DNA of 64,000 nt from Senegalimassilia anaerobia JC110. GTDB taxonomy: Bacteria > Actinomycetota > Coriobacteriia > Coriobacteriales > Eggerthellaceae. Where the stretch lies: assembly GCF_000236865.1 (NCBI RefSeq), contig NZ_HE611016.1:320846-384845 (forward strand). The letters run 5' to 3'. The notes under the pieces are model-generated. The model made no database searches. It had not been told where the DNA came from and saw nothing but the letters and a program-made list of their open reading frames with translations. Each line of letters begins with the position of its first letter. Position 1 is the stretch's first letter. Both the position numbers and the translations under genes were made by a program. Positions 55,811 through 64,000 of this stretch are shown here, in pieces.

Positions 55811-57658
55811 CTACTTCGCGCCTTGCAATTCGTGCTCCACGGCCGAGGTGCCGCACAGGTACCCGCCGCAAAACGCCAGTCCCACGTCGCCCATGAGCGA
55901 GCCCAGGATCGGGTCACCGATGTAGCTGTTCTCGCCGCACGCGCCGCCGGCGGTGTGCCAGCCGGCGTACAAACCGGGGATGACCAGGCCGTTCGTGCCC
56001 ACAACCTGCATCTGGTCGTTGATCAGCAGGCCGGCCTTCGTGCCGTACAGGTTGCCGCCGATGCGGCAGCCGTAGAACGGCGGCTTTACGATGGCGTGCA
56101 GCCACTCGGGCGGCATGGGGTACATGAAGTCGTCCTCGCCGCGCTCGCAGCACTCGTTCCACTTCGCCACCGCGCTTGTGAGCACGCCGGGCGCGAAGCC
56201 CAGGTCGGCCTCCAGCTCCTCAAGCGTGTCGCGGCGCTTGAGCACGTCGGCGTCGATGGCGTCCTGCACGCCGTGATGCCAGTCGCGGTAATGCTCGGGA
56301 ACCTTGTCGATCTGCTCCAGATCGGGCGTGATGAGCTTGCGGCAATGCTCCTGCGCGAACCCCGCCAGGTGATCTTCGTAATCGGCGTCGAAGATGATGT
56401 AGCTGCGATGCCCCGGAGGCGTCATCTGGATGGTGGCCAGGTCGCCCAGGGCGTAGATGGCGTTCGCGCCGTCCTCGGCCACGCGGCTGTCCATATAGCG
56501 AAGACGGTTGCCGCAACGGTCGATGGTCAGCCACGGCTGGCGCGAAAGCTGCGTCATGCCGTCGTACAGGAAACGCGCCCACTGGCCGCCTTCTGCCTGC
56601 CAGTCAACGCCGCCGTCGAAGCTGGCCGAGCTGTTGAACCCCGACACGTCGGCGCCCGCGCCCAGGCCCATGCGGAAGCACTCGCCCGTTTCGCCGCCCA
56701 CCAGGTAGCTTGACGCGCAGCCCATGGCCGCCGTGGGGATGTATTTCTCCAGCAGCGCCTTGTTGTTGCAGAAGCCGCCGGCCGTCAGGATGACGGCGCC
56801 CTTGGCGTGGATGTACACCTCGCGGCCGAAATCCTCGCGCGCCACCAGGCCCACGATGCGCCCCGAATCGTCGCGCACCAGCGCCGTTGCCGGGCACTGG
56901 AACTTGTAGCGCACGCCGTTTCTCTGTCCGAACGCGAACATGGCGTCGGTGGCGTCCTTCATCTTCAGCACGTGGTGGTCGAGCGTGGCGTTCTTCGGCG
57001 CCACGTACACCGGCACCTCGCCCAAACGCCAGCGCACGCCGCAGTCGGCCATCCAGTCCAGGCTTTTGCCGCCTTCGCTGGCGATCTTGTAGATGAGTTT
57101 CGGGTCGGCCGCGTAATGGTACTCGTCCATGGCCCAATCGGTCAGCGCCTGCGCGTCGAAGGGGTAGCTGGGGAAGGCGAAGTGCTTCTTGTTCTGGCCG
57201 GAATACCCGCCCAGGATGCCGCACATGCCCGCGGACTGCGCGTTGCCGCCGTGCAGGCCCAGCGCCTCCACGCAGATGACGTCGGCGCCCAGCTCGGCCG
57301 CGCGCGCGGCCGCGTTCAGCCCGCCGCCGCCCGCGCCCACCACGCACACGTCGCACTCGTAGTCCCACGTCTCGGGGACCGCGCGCGGGGCGATGGGCGT
57401 GGCGTCGTTTGCCGGGAACGCCGCGGCGTTGTGCTCGCGGTACGTGCCGTCCAAGCCGCTGGCGTTGGTGGCGGCGCTGTCGGGCACGGCGACGTTCTTT
57501 GATCCGTCGGCCGTCCAATCGCCGATAACGCCCTGCTCCACAGCCAGCGCCGCCGCGGGCATGGCCGCCGTCGCCGCCGTGGTGCCCACTACGGCGCAGG
57601 CGGCGCTGAGAAAGCCGCGGCGCGTGATGCCGCGCGCTTCGCTATCGTGCTTGCTCAT
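55811..57658 (-). CDS. Tat-exported FAD-dependent reductase (fumarate reductase/flavocytochrome c family)
   Basis: 615 aa. The twin-arginine signal is ITRRGFLSAA with an AxA-like cleavage region. The FAD motif is CVVGAGGGGLNAAARAAELGAD, followed by NAQSAGMCGILGG, the substrate/cap domain, and GGNLYGTKAGLLINDQMQVVGTNGLVIPGLYAGWHTAGGACG with the closing FAD-binding GDPILGSLMGDVGLAFCGGYL. Members reduce fumarate, urocanate and many other acceptors; Eggerthella has numerous paralogues including the cardiac-glycoside reductase Cgr2. The acceptor here is unknown. GGGGAGG lies upstream of ATG 57658. Confidence 0.9.
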   Translation of the reverse strand: MSKHDSEARGITRRGFLSAACAVVGTTAATAAMPAAALAVEQGVIGDWTADGSKNVAVPDSAATNASGLDGTYREHNAAAFPANDATPIAPRAVPETWDYECDVCVVGAGGGGLNAAARAAELGADVICVEALGLHGGNAQSAGMCGILGGYSGQNKKHFAFPSYPFDAQALTDWAMDEYHYAADPKLIYKIASEGGKSLDWMADCGVRWRLGEVPVYVAPKNATLDHHVLKMKDATDAMFAFGQRNGVRYKFQCPATALVRDDSGRIVGLVAREDFGREVYIHAKGAVILTAGGFCNNKALLEKYIPTAAMGCASSYLVGGETGECFRMGLGAGADVSGFNSSASFDGGVDWQAEGGQWARFLYDGMTQLSRQPWLTIDRCGNRLRYMDSRVAEDGANAIYALGDLATIQMTPPGHRSYIIFDADYEDHLAGFAQEHCRKLITPDLEQIDKVPEHYRDWHHGVQDAIDADVLKRRDTLEELEADLGFAPGVLTSAVAKWNECCERGEDDFMYPMPPEWLHAIVKPPFYGCRIGGNLYGTKAGLLINDQMQVVGTNGLVIPGLYAGWHTAGGACGENSYIGDPILGSLMGDVGLAFCGGYLCGTSAVEHELQGAK

Positions 57659-57672
57659 GTCCTCCCCTTTCG

Positions 57673-58164
57673 CTAGTTGCCCGATTTCGCCTGGTCGGCG
57701 GGCACATCCGCCGCCTGCTCCAAGGCGTCGTCGACCGCCTGCTTCACGCCCGCGGTGGTGATGGTGGCCCCGCTGACGGTGTCGATGTCCGAGCCCTGCG
57801 CGGCCTCGATCATCTTGGCGAAGGTGCCGTCGCGCACCGCCTCGAAGCCGCCGACGCTTTGCGTCTCGCCGTCCTGAGCGGTTTCCAGGCACGTAATGCG
57901 GTTGTCGTCGACCAGGAGCGTGACGGTCACGTTGCCGGCCATGGCCTTGCCCGTGCCCGTGTACACCCCGTCGCGCAACGGCGTGTCGCACTTCTTGACG
58001 GGATCGATCTGCACCACCGCATCCCATGGATCGTCGGCATGCATGGCAAGCTGCTCGGCGCTTGCGGCGTCTTTGGACCCCGAACCTTCGAACGATGCGC
58101 CGCAACCCGAAAGCCCCAGCACAAGCGCCGTCGCGCTACAGGCCGCTGCTGTCGTCTTCCTCAT
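57673..58164 (-). CDS. FMN-binding domain lipoprotein
   Basis: 163 aa. The signal peptide ends in lipobox LSGC. The FMN-binding domain has DGVYTGTGKAMAGNVTVTLLVDDNRIT and DTVSGATITTAGVKQAV, where Thr in SGAT is the flavinylation site used by ApbE. It lies 14 bp before the flavoprotein reductase and should pass electrons from the cytochrome to it. Confidence 0.92.
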   Translation of the reverse strand: MRKTTAAACSATALVLGLSGCGASFEGSGSKDAASAEQLAMHADDPWDAVVQIDPVKKCDTPLRDGVYTGTGKAMAGNVTVTLLVDDNRITCLETAQDGETQSVGGFEAVRDGTFAKMIEAAQGSDIDTVSGATITTAGVKQAVDDALEQAADVPADQAKSGN

Positions 58165-58218
58165 GTCGGTCCTTCCTTTCCGAAACCGGCTTGCCCGAAT
58201 GCGGCAAGCGGATCTGCG

Positions 58219-58800
58219 CTACTTGGCCGGGCTGCTCCAGCCTTCCGGCACCTCCCAGCTATGGCACGTGTTGCAGTACATGACGGACTGGCCGTGCACG
58301 CTATGGCAGTTGCTGCAATCGATGGCCTCGCCCTGGTGCGACCTGTGCGGGTTCACGCCCGCCTGACCGCCCCAGTTCTCCGTGGCGGCCACCACGTCGT
58401 TCCAGTCGTGGCACCCGGCGGTCGCGCACTGCTGCTTGTCCGCGGTGATCAGCTGCGGCGCCAAGCTGCCGTCGGCGTTCGTCTCAAACGATCCGGAAAC
58501 CCACGCCATTCCCTCATTGACCTGGGCTTCAAGCGTTGCCTCGTGGCACTGCAAGCACGTGACGCCCTCCTGCTGATGCGCCACGGCAAGCTGCGCGTGG
58601 GCCGCATCGCCCTCGCCGTAGTAGCCGTTCACGTAGTAGTCCATGGGCTCGTGGCAGATCGCGTTGCAGAAACTGGGCTGGTTATGCCACACATAGAACC
58701 CGCCGCCGGCGCACGCGAGCACCACGGCCACCACCGCGCATACGATGGGAGCCCGGCGGCGCTTGCCACCCTTCGCCTTCGCCTGTTCGTTCGTCTCCAT
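58219..58800 (-). CDS. NrfH/NapC-like membrane-anchored multiheme cytochrome c
   Basis: 193 aa. One N-terminal helix (~18-38) anchors the protein. Heme sites: CNAICH (C-x3-CH), CLQCH, CATAGCH (C-x4-CH), CSNCH and CNTCH, so five, two with non-canonical spacing. NrfH-like proteins take electrons from menaquinol for extracytoplasmic reductases. First gene of the reductase operon (cytochrome, FMN protein, flavoprotein, membrane protein), the same combination as Cgr1/Cgr2-type systems of Eggerthella. ATG 58800 has AAAGGAGG at suitable distance. Confidence 0.88.
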   Translation of the reverse strand: METNEQAKAKGGKRRRAPIVCAVVAVVLACAGGGFYVWHNQPSFCNAICHEPMDYYVNGYYGEGDAAHAQLAVAHQQEGVTCLQCHEATLEAQVNEGMAWVSGSFETNADGSLAPQLITADKQQCATAGCHDWNDVVAATENWGGQAGVNPHRSHQGEAIDCSNCHSVHGQSVMYCNTCHSWEVPEGWSSPAK

Positions 58801-58885
58801 CACGCCCTCCTTTCACACTTGCATGATTTTCGTTGCATCTGTGAACGTGATGGCCGCATAATAGCAAGATTTCTCCATCAAATGT

Positions 58886-58924
58886 TTGACGTTTCTGCAA
58901 ATGTGTTCATTGACGCCACGTCAA
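58886..58924. promoter_or_regulatory. Inverted-repeat operator between cytochrome and TetR genes
   Basis: TTGACG-CCA-CGTCAA (58910-58924) is a perfect inverted repeat, and a further TTGACG half-site lies at 58886-58891. It is placed between the divergent reductase operon and the tetR gene, the expected TetR site. Confidence 0.5.
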
Positions 58925-59105
58925 CGCGCCCCGTATGCTATGGCCATCGCAAGTACCCGAGGGGAACGGGAAACGCGATGCGCGCCAAGGGGAAAACAAA
59001 GCGCACAACTGGGGAAACGCCCGCACGCCGCGGACGCGCACCCAGGAACGCAACGCGCACGGCGCGCAACACGCAGCAAACGCGCACCAAGGGGAGGTGA
59101 CACGG

Positions 59106-59693
59106 ATGAGCGACAAAAGGCGGCAGCAGATCGTCGATGCGGCGCGGCAGCTCTACGAGGAGCAGGGCCTGTCCGCCACGACGGTGAAGGACATCAGCGA
59201 GCGCTGCGGCGTGGCGCGGTCGCTGTTCTACCACTACTTCCGCAACAAGCAGGAGGTCACCTCCGCCGTCATCGACGACTTCGTGAACGACTACATCGAG
59301 TCGCTGCAGTTCTGGAACGAGCACCGCACCCCCGGTGATATCGAGGGCAGCCTGGCGGGCGTGGTCACCGTCATGCGCGTGGGCGTCTTCGAGCACTCCA
59401 GCTTCCGCCGCGCGCTCGACACGCACGAGAACGCGTCGCTGTACCTGGAGTTCATAAACCGCGTGGCCGACCGCATGGCCGCCTACTTCGTGGAAACCAC
59501 CGTGCAGGACTACGCGCAGAGCCACCAGATCGACATCGACCACGTCTACGAGACGTTCTACATACTGATCATGGGCATCTGCGGCTACGTGCGAACACAC
59601 CGCGACGCGCCCGACGAGGTGCTGCGCGACATTATCGCGCAAACGCTTCACATGGAGCGCGAAACCAAGCGAAAACCGGTGCAAACCGGTTAA
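59106..59693 (+). CDS. TetR/AcrR-family regulator
   Basis: 195 aa. The N-terminal HTH is IVDAARQLYEEQGLSATTVKDISERCGVARSLFYHYFRNKQEV; the C-terminal ligand domain is helical. ATG 59106 has GGGGAGGTG 7 nt upstream. It is divergent from the reductase operon and upstream of the DUF5692 membrane gene, so it probably controls one or both in response to the acceptor. Confidence 0.92.
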   Translation: MSDKRRQQIVDAARQLYEEQGLSATTVKDISERCGVARSLFYHYFRNKQEVTSAVIDDFVNDYIESLQFWNEHRTPGDIEGSLAGVVTVMRVGVFEHSSFRRALDTHENASLYLEFINRVADRMAAYFVETTVQDYAQSHQIDIDHVYETFYILIMGICGYVRTHRDAPDEVLRDIIAQTLHMERETKRKPVQTG

Positions 59694-59819
59694 CGGTCAC
59701 CAGCAAACATAGGGAACAACCAGGCAAAACGCCTGGTGAAAAGGGCATCGCAAGCGGCTCCGGGCATTGTGCGCTCGAAACGCCGGATGCGAGAGCGTAT
59801 CGACTCAAGGGAGGTCATC

Positions 59820-60806
59820 ATGTTGTTCCAAGTCTACGGCGACACCGCCGTCTACCAGTGGATCGGATGGGTGGTGGTGTTTCTGGCCCTCATCGGGTTC
59901 AACGAGGTCGCACGCCGCACGAAGGCCGGCGGCATCACCTGCTTTTTGGTGATTCCCGCCATCCTGACCGCTTACTTCATCGCCATCTACGCCGGCGCGG
60001 CCGCCGGTGCCGACTGGGCGCTGAACAACCCGACGTACCTGTACATGAACAGCTGGTTCCACTACGCGAAGCTCTACGCGGCAACCGCCGGATGCATCGG
60101 CTTCATGATCTTGAAGTATCACTGGGGCAAGCTGGGCAACGCCGACTGGTTCAAGTGCTTCCCGTTCGTGATCGTGGCCATCAACATCCTAATCGCCGTG
60201 GTCAGCGACTTCGAAAGCGCCGTGCGCGCGTTCGGCACCACGTGGGTGTCCTCGGAAGGCGTCACCCTGTACGGCGGCTGGCATAACGTGTTCAACGGCA
60301 TTGCCGGCCTCCTGAACATCTTCGTCATGACCGGCTGGTGGGGCATCTACACGTCCAAGAAGAAGCAGGACATGTTGTGGCCCGACATGACGTGGGTGTT
60401 CATCATCTCCTACGACATCTGGAACTTCTGCTACACCTACAACTGCCTGCCCACGCACTCCTGGTACTGCGGCCTGGCGCTGCTTCTGGCCCCCACCGTT
60501 GCTGGCATGCTGTGGAACAAGGGCGGCTGGATCCAGAACCGCGCCTACACGCTGAGCCTGTGGTGCATGTTCTGCCAGGTGGTGCCCATGTTTGCCAACG
60601 ACTCCATCTTCGCCGTGCAGTCGGTGAACAACCCCGACGTGAACCTGGTCGTCAGCGTGCTGGCGCTGGCCGCGAACGTGGCCGCCGTGGGCTACGTGGC
60701 CTACCGCGCCAAGAAGCTGGGAGTGAACCCCTACAAGCACGAGGTGTTCGTAGGCACGAAGGACTACGAGAAGGCCATGGCACGTCGCGAGGACGTGGCT
60801 GCGTAG
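59820..60806 (+). CDS. DUF5692-like polytopic membrane protein
   Basis: 328 aa with about nine hydrophobic segments and an unusually high content of Trp and Tyr (for example WVSSEGVTLYGGWHNVFNG and DIWNFCYTYNCLPTHSW). It resembles the DUF5692 family common in Eggerthellaceae near exported flavin reductases. ATG 59820 has GGGAGG 6 nt upstream. It may import the acceptor or export its product; this is inferred from position behind the TetR gene only. Confidence 0.75.
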   Translation: MLFQVYGDTAVYQWIGWVVVFLALIGFNEVARRTKAGGITCFLVIPAILTAYFIAIYAGAAAGADWALNNPTYLYMNSWFHYAKLYAATAGCIGFMILKYHWGKLGNADWFKCFPFVIVAINILIAVVSDFESAVRAFGTTWVSSEGVTLYGGWHNVFNGIAGLLNIFVMTGWWGIYTSKKKQDMLWPDMTWVFIISYDIWNFCYTYNCLPTHSWYCGLALLLAPTVAGMLWNKGGWIQNRAYTLSLWCMFCQVVPMFANDSIFAVQSVNNPDVNLVVSVLALAANVAAVGYVAYRAKKLGVNPYKHEVFVGTKDYEKAMARREDVAA

Positions 60807-60854
60807 GCACTCTGCTGCGAGCAACGCGCGAATCGAATATCCCCCAAGTATATT

Positions 60855-61095
60855 CCCCCTAACGTAAGGGCCCGGTTCATTCGAACCGGGCCCTTACCGC
60901 AATTAGATGCAAAACATTGCGCCGATGCCGTTGAGCACTCTTTGCGTCGGAAACACGACCGGCGCGCACGTCGTCCAACCCGCGCTCGACGACATCGTAC
61001 AAGCATATCGGCACTATACCATGATTGTGGTATTACCCACTGCCCCATCGCGCTCTTGTGTTCAAAGTAGCGTGTACGGCATTATCGCTTGCCTG
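60855..61095. pseudogene. Scrambled remnant of the toxin-antitoxin locus
   Basis: Four blocks match separate parts of 52555-53063: the hairpin and mazF 3' end (60866-60936 to 52865-52938), the antitoxin/toxin overlap (60946-61004 to 52560-52614), the operator (61006-61035 to 52813-52843) and a mazF interior piece (TGTACGGCATTATCGCTTGC, 61072-61091 to 53044-53063). Their order differs from the source, so it is a rearranged, non-coding remnant. Confidence 0.8.
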
Positions 61096-61154
61096 TGTGC
61101 TTGAGGGAAGAATGACGGAAGTGCGCCGCTTCCTGTTTGGAAGTCGCGATGTAG

Positions 61155-61407
61155 CCAAAATGCCCTTGTAGCGATTTACAGGATGGCTACAAGGGCATTT
61201 TGGCGAAGAGAATCACCTTCGGGCGAACCTTCGCAGGTGAGAAAGATCGGTCCGTCACCCGAATGGCGTTCCAGCTGTTCGGGTGACGGACGTTGACGGT
61301 AACGAAGCAGGTTGACGGCTAGAGCCGTATGCAAGTTTGGCTATTGCAACCGATTAGACGCAAAGCCTTGCCGGTGCGGTGGCGCCTGGAGACTCAGGCG
61401 CCACCGC
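61155..61407. terminator. Cluster of three perfect hairpins
   Basis: Arms: 61155-61172 with 61186-61203 (18 bp, CCAAAATGCCCTTGTAGC); 61250-61263 with 61278-61291 (14 bp, GTCCGTCACCCGAA); and 61376-61388 with 61395-61407 (13 bp, GCGGTGGCGCCTG). They lie between the DUF5692 gene and the BspA-like gene. Only the first has terminator-like flanks; no gene lies between them. Confidence 0.7.
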
Positions 61408-61432
61408 TACCTTACTTCATATGAGCCGAAGA

Positions 61433-64000
61433 TCATGACTTGTCCGAGGACAAGTTTCCATCAGAATCAGGCTGACAATTGTCTGCCTTTTCGGCAGATG
61501 GCTCTTTAGATTCGCTACCTCCAGATTGGCCTGGCGAATCGGCTTCAGTTTTACCAGCATTACTGACATTTGGCGATGGAGCAATGGTGGCAGCGGCAGC
61601 TGCGGAGCCAGATAAAGGCTCGGCTTCTACGGGCTTAAAATTGCGGTTTTCCACACCTTCCTCGCACTGATGCGATTCCATGTTGTCTGAAGCGCTAAGC
61701 GCGTTTGCATCCTCGTCGCTTCCGAGAGTTATTCCGCAATCACCCAATGCTTTTTGGAGATTTGCTTTGGAATTTGCATCATTGGGGAATGTAACGTTCT
61801 TGAGGCCGCTGCATTCTAAGAACATATTATGCATGTTCTTGACGCTGCTCGTGTCGAAGCTCGAGAGGTCGAGCGACGTGAGGCCGCTGCAGCTTAGGAA
61901 CATGTAACCCATATTAAAGACATTGGTCGTGTCGAACTTCGAGACGTCGAGCGACGTGAGGCCGCTGCATCCCCAGAACATGCTGCCCATGTTCGTGACG
62001 CTGCTCGTGTCGAACTTCGAGACGTCGAGCGACGTGAGGCCTCTGCAGTCCCAGAACATGAAGCCCATGTCCGTGACATTGGTCGTGTTGAAGCTCGAGA
62101 GCTGGAGCGACGTGAGGCCGCTGCATCCATTGAACATGTAGCCCATGTTCGTGACGCTGCTCGTGTCGAAGCCCGAGAGCTGGAGCGACGTGAGGCCGCT
62201 GCATCCATTGAACATGTAGCCCATGTTCGTGACGCTGCTCGTGTCGAAGCCCGAGAGCTGGAGCGACGTGAGGCGCCAGCAACTGGAGAACATGTAGCCC
62301 ATGTTCGTGACCTTGGAGGTGTCCAGCTTGCTCAGGCCCTCAACGCCGGCGAGCTTGCGGCATCCGCTGAACCATCCCTTGGTGGTCGTGGGCTGGATGC
62401 CGTCGTCCACGACCTTGACCTGCGTAAGGTTCTTGCCTCCGCTCTTGTCCTGAAAGGCGCCGGGCATGTTCTCGATGCCGGTGATCACCTCGGTCACCGT
62501 ATCGCCCTCGAACACGCTGCCTACGGCGGGCACGTTTGCTCGTTTGTACAGCTTCGCGGCGCGGCCGCCGTTTTCGTCATCGTAGACGACGGCGAAGGCC
62601 TGCTTGATTCCATTTTCCGTGTAGTACGTGTCCGTCTTCGTGGTGGGGAAACCGCCTGTATACTCCGCAAACGAACCGTTGCCGTCTTTCACGTACATCG
62701 TTGCCGGGAGGCCGCAATCGGCAAATGGAAACTTCCACCTTTCTCTGAGGGTAACTTGTTTGAGGCCGCTGCATCCGTCGAACATCCTATCCGCGTGCTC
62801 GACGTTGGCCGTGTTGAAGCCCGAGAGGTCGAGCGACGTGAGGCTGCTGCAACGGTTGAACATGGAGCCCATGTCTATGACGTTGCCCGTTTTGAAGCCC
62901 GAGAGGTCGAGCGACGTGAGGCTGCTGCAACGGTTGAACATGGAGCTCATGAATATGACGTTGCCCGTTTTGAAGCCCGAGAGGTCGAGCGACGTGAGGC
63001 TGCTGCAACGGTTGAACATGAAGCTCATGTCCGTGACGTTGGAGGTGTCCAGCTTGCCGAGATCCGCGCTGGCGAGCTTGCTGCATCCATCGAACCATCC
63101 CTCGGTGGTCAACGGCTGGATGCCGTCGTCCATGACCGCGACCGCCGTGAGCGTCGTGCCTCCGTTGTCCTTGAAGGCGCCGGGCTTGTTCTCGATGCCG
63201 GTGATCACCTCGGTAACCTTATCGCGCTCGAACACGTCGCCTGCGGCGGGCACTTTTGCCCGATTGTACAGCTTCGCGGCGCGGCCGCCGTTTCCGTCAT
63301 CGTAGACGACGGCGAAGGCCTGCTTGATTCCATTTTCCGTGTAGTACGTGTCCGTCTTCGTGGTGGGGAAACCGCCCGTATACTCCGCAAACGAACCGTT
63401 GCCGTCTTTCACGTACATCGTTGCCGGGAGGCTGCAATCGGCAAATGAAAAGCGCCACCCTTTACTGAGGGTAACTTGCTTGAGGCCGTTGCATCCGTCG
63501 AACATCCAGCGCATGTCCGTGTCTTTGGCCGTGTCGAACTTCGAGAGGTCGAGCGACGTGAGGCCGCTGCAATTCCAGAACATCGAGCGCATGTCCGTGA
63601 CCTTGCCCGTATTGAAGCCCGAGACGTCGAGCGACGCGAGCTTGCTGCATCCGTAGAACATTTGGAACATGGTCTCGACGTTGCCCGTATTGAAGCCCGA
63701 GACGTCGAGCGACGTGAGGCCGCTGCATCCGTTGAACATTTGGTACATGGTCTTGACCTTGCTCGTGTCGAAGCCCGAGACGTCGAGCGCGGTGAGGCCG
63801 CTGCATCCGTTGAACATTTGGTTCATTATCGTGACGTTGCCCGTTTTGAACTTCGAGAGGTCGAGCGAGGTGAGCTTGCTGCAGTTCCAGAACATGATGC
63901 CCATATTCGTAACTTTGGCCGTGTCGAACTTCGAGAGGTCGAGCGACGTGAGGCCGCTGCAGCTCTGGAACATCGAGTTCATGTCCGTGACGTTGCTCGT
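61433..64000 (-). CDS. BspA-like leucine-rich-repeat surface protein (5' part outside window)
   Basis: At least 855 codons; the frame is open to the right edge, so signal peptide and start are missing. It consists of ~25-residue BspA/DUF285 repeats (LTSLDLSxFDTSxVTNMxxMFxxCSG) in three blocks, separated by two copies of a ~140-residue non-LRR module (KQVTL...ATMYVKDGNGSFAEYTGG...TYYTENGIKQAFAVVYDD...VFERDKVTEVITGIENK). The C-terminal ~100 residues are Ser/Pro/Glu-rich and end without sorting signal or helix. DNA-level repeats of 78 and 720 bp make length variation likely. Such proteins bind host or bacterial surfaces. Confidence 0.88.
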   Translation of the reverse strand, partial: TSNVTDMNSMFQSCSGLTSLDLSKFDTAKVTNMGIMFWNCSKLTSLDLSKFKTGNVTIMNQMFNGCSGLTALDVSGFDTSKVKTMYQMFNGCSGLTSLDVSGFNTGNVETMFQMFYGCSKLASLDVSGFNTGKVTDMRSMFWNCSGLTSLDLSKFDTAKDTDMRWMFDGCNGLKQVTLSKGWRFSFADCSLPATMYVKDGNGSFAEYTGGFPTTKTDTYYTENGIKQAFAVVYDDGNGGRAAKLYNRAKVPAAGDVFERDKVTEVITGIENKPGAFKDNGGTTLTAVAVMDDGIQPLTTEGWFDGCSKLASADLGKLDTSNVTDMSFMFNRCSSLTSLDLSGFKTGNVIFMSSMFNRCSSLTSLDLSGFKTGNVIDMGSMFNRCSSLTSLDLSGFNTANVEHADRMFDGCSGLKQVTLRERWKFPFADCGLPATMYVKDGNGSFAEYTGGFPTTKTDTYYTENGIKQAFAVVYDDENGGRAAKLYKRANVPAVGSVFEGDTVTEVITGIENMPGAFQDKSGGKNLTQVKVVDDGIQPTTTKGWFSGCRKLAGVEGLSKLDTSKVTNMGYMFSSCWRLTSLQLSGFDTSSVTNMGYMFNGCSGLTSLQLSGFDTSSVTNMGYMFNGCSGLTSLQLSSFNTTNVTDMGFMFWDCRGLTSLDVSKFDTSSVTNMGSMFWGCSGLTSLDVSKFDTTNVFNMGYMFLSCSGLTSLDLSSFDTSSVKNMHNMFLECSGLKNVTFPNDANSKANLQKALGDCGITLGSDEDANALSASDNMESHQCEEGVENRNFKPVEAEPLSGSAAAAATIAPSPNVSNAGKTEADSPGQSGGSESKEPSAEKADNCQPDSDGNLSSDKS

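Noticed and set aside
60866-60899. GTTC-ATTC-GAAC element resembling a tRNA T-arm
   Set aside because: It is the tip of a terminator-like hairpin shared with 52863-52899; no acceptor or anticodon arms surround it.
61800-64000. Regularly spaced DNA repeats that could suggest a CRISPR array
   Set aside because: The period is 75-78 bp, in frame, and encodes BspA leucine-rich repeats; no cas genes are present.

Overview
The window is high-GC DNA with short intergenic regions and strong Shine-Dalgarno sites. Its gene content points to an anaerobic gut actinomycete of the class Coriobacteriia, most likely family Eggerthellaceae. Pointers are pyruvate:ferredoxin oxidoreductase, Tat-exported flavin reductases with NrfH-like cytochromes and an FMN-binding lipoprotein, a CD1871A-type CXXC peptide next to a 4Fe-4S membrane protein and a TlpA redoxin, LAXTG-type wall anchors, an actinobacterial-type LexA box, and a BspA-like repeat surface protein. 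The genus cannot be fixed from sequence reading. No rRNA, tRNA or CRISPR array was seen.

Layout. 1-3.3 kb: two overlapping sensor genes, an intact LuxR-type histidine kinase and a degenerate 7TM partner. 3.6-6.6 kb: a zinc-ribbon membrane protein and an SPFH protein resembling Bacillus YdjG/YdjI. 6.9-10.8 kb: a two-component system divergent from a redox operon (48-aa CXXC peptide, polyferredoxin, TlpA lipoprotein). 11-14.2 kb: aldose epimerase and a LAXTG surface protein. 14.4-16.6 kb: a small winged-helix protein and a hybrid sensor kinase. 16.7-24.3 kb: a minus-strand run of a LeuA-like protein lacking its metal-binding histidines, a sugar-isomerase/acyl-CoA-ligase fusion, and PFOR. 24.8-25.3 kb: a GEMM-I-like (c-di-GMP-I) riboswitch with terminator ahead of a paralogue of the small winged-helix protein. 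25.6-29.7 kb: DDAH, a DMT transporter, a LOG remnant and prfC. 30-33.2 kb: an accessory cluster of small ORF, ClpP-like protease, orphan VirD4/TraG-like ATPase and a PD-(D/E)XK-like protein. 33.4-49.1 kb: mostly housekeeping and transport genes (YdjC-type deacetylase, GT39, ABC-F, SDR with divergent MocR, HAD, dicarboxylate symporter, DMT, a deformylase-like protein without its catalytic Glu, a wall-anchored 5'-nucleotidase, an AAA_14/DUF4143 ATPase). 49.2-53.6 kb: SOS genes (Y-family polymerase, YolD-like, divergent partner), DUF3800 behind a possible attenuator, and two toxin-antitoxin pairs. 53.8-60.8 kb: ApbE and a reductase cluster with a divergent TetR regulator and a DUF5692 membrane protein. 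60.85-61.1 kb: a scrambled copy of pieces of the toxin-antitoxin locus. 61.1-61.4 kb: three strong hairpins. 61.4-64 kb: the 3' part of a BspA-like gene that runs off the window.

How the genes fit together. ApbE can attach FMN to the FMN-binding lipoprotein. That protein and the five-heme cytochrome would pass electrons to the exported flavoprotein reductase, giving anaerobic respiration of an unknown substrate under TetR control. The CXXC/polyferredoxin/TlpA operon probably handles extracytoplasmic thiol redox chemistry under its own two-component system. The least explained parts are the ClpP/VirD4-like/nuclease-like cluster, the LeuA-like/fusion/PFOR operon, and the riboswitch-controlled small regulator with its paralogue beside a hybrid kinase.
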